Below are positions 5,343 to 5,811 of a stretch of DNA of 5,811 nucleotides, one piece after another (position 1 is the first letter of the stretch; every line of letters begins with the position of its first letter). The DNA comes from Acidimicrobiaceae bacterium (lineage in GTDB: Bacteria; Actinomycetota; Acidimicrobiia; Acidimicrobiales; MedAcidi-G1): the NCBI GenBank assembly GCA_002714485.1, contig PAXM01000012.1:23100-28910 (forward strand), read 5' to 3'. Under the pieces are notes generated by a model. It had not been told where the DNA came from. It made no database searches and saw only the letters and a list, made by a program, of their open reading frames with translations. A program made the position numbers and the translations under genes.

Positions 5343-5811
5343 TCAGTCTTCGTGGCCGACGCTGCTTCCAGGTTCTGGCACCGTGTCGGCACGCCCCGGA
5401 TCAGCGATCTCTGTGTTCAGCCCGTGATGGGCGATGGCCTCGGCTACTACCGCCGGGTCGATAGATCCCGCGCGGGATAGGGCGTGGAGGACGGCGACGA
5501 CCACGTGGCCGGCGTCCACCTCGAAGAATCGGCGAAGAGCGTCGCGGGTGTCGCTGCGTCCGAAGCCGTCAGTGCCGAGGGTGTGGTACGGACGCGGGAT
5601 CCAACGGGCCACTTGGCCGGGCACCAACTTCAGATAGTCCGAGACGGCCACGACTGGTCCTTCGCCGTCGGCCAGTAGCCGGGTGATCAGCGGGACCTCG
5701 GCAGCCTCCAGCGGGTGGAGGCGGTTTAGCCGCTCCACGGCCAAGGCCTCCTCACGGAGCCTCTTATAGGAGGTGGCGCTCCAAAGGTCGACGGCTACGC
5801 CCCAGCGGTCG
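5343..5811 (-). CDS. aceE: Pyruvate dehydrogenase E1 component, homodimeric type, C-terminal part (runs off right edge)
   Basis: These are the last 155 residues of AceE, the thiamine-diphosphate E1 enzyme that decarboxylates pyruvate and passes the acetyl group to E2 in the pyruvate dehydrogenase complex. The whole protein is normally about 880-930 residues, so about one sixth is seen. Supporting motifs in order: WGVAVDLWSATSYKRLREE near the cut end, NRLHP, GPVVAVSDYLKLVPGQ, RWIPRPYHTLGTDGFGRSDT, then ALRRFFEVDAGHVVVAVLHALSRAGSID. The GTDGFGRSDTR segment is highly characteristic of AceE carboxyl domains. The frame is open to the window edge, and the thiamine-diphosphate motifs lie outside. 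The tail after EAIAHHGLN is about 25 residues rich in Pro, Gly and acidic residues and looks like a non-conserved extension. The HhH-GPD gene follows after 37 bases. Confidence 0.95.
   Translation of the reverse strand, partial: DRWGVAVDLWSATSYKRLREEALAVERLNRLHPLEAAEVPLITRLLADGEGPVVAVSDYLKLVPGQVARWIPRPYHTLGTDGFGRSDTRDALRRFFEVDAGHVVVAVLHALSRAGSIDPAVVAEAIAHHGLNTEIADPGRADTVPEPGSSVGHED

Noticed and set aside
1..5811. CRISPR arrays, tRNA or rRNA genes, insertion sequences, attachment sites
   Set aside because: No regularly spaced repeats, tRNA-like cloverleaf, transposase sequence or terminal repeats were seen by reading both strands.

Overview
The window looks like ordinary chromosomal DNA from a high-GC actinobacterium. 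The class is probably close to Acidimicrobiia, but that is an inference. Supporting signs are the high GC content in all genes, GTG starts on both suf genes, a homodimeric-type AceE pyruvate dehydrogenase E1, and a small HhH-GPD protein of a type I associate mainly with Actinobacteria. No phage, plasmid, insertion sequence, CRISPR array, tRNA or rRNA is visible. Eight protein-coding genes fill almost all of the sequence, and two of them run off the window edges.

Layout. On the minus strand at the left, transcription reads from a metallo-beta-lactamase-fold hydrolase (1216-1899) to sufC (364-1146) and then into the start of sufS (1-350, cut by the edge). A perfect 14-bp-arm inverted repeat (1169-1200) sits between the hydrolase and sufC. 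It is either an operator for the suf genes or a hairpin terminator for the hydrolase. A 160-bp gap separates the hydrolase from the divergent plus-strand group: an acyl-CoA dehydrogenase-family protein (2060-3175), a 166-residue membrane-anchored protein of unknown function (3221-3721), and GDP-L-fucose synthase (3731-4681). This group is tightly packed and may be one operon. On the minus strand at the right, the C-terminal end of aceE (5343-5811) is followed after 37 bp by an HhH-GPD family DNA-repair-like protein (4721-5305). That gene converges on the fucose synthase gene with only 39 bp between the stop codons.

How the genes work together. SufC and SufS are parts of the SUF iron-sulfur cluster assembly machine, as its ATPase and its cysteine desulfurase. 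The scaffold genes sufB and sufD are not upstream of sufC here. GDP-L-fucose synthase supplies an activated deoxysugar for surface glycans, and its usual partner GDP-mannose dehydratase is not in view. AceE feeds acetyl-CoA into central metabolism. The acyl-CoA dehydrogenase-like protein lacks a glutamate at both positions where the family normally carries its catalytic base, so it may be a non-catalytic subunit of a heteromeric enzyme.

I did not find a convincing new multi-gene system. The points most worth a second look are the palindrome before sufC, the glutamate-less acyl-CoA dehydrogenase, the separated sufCS pair, and the HhH-GPD protein without a standard catalytic aspartate motif.
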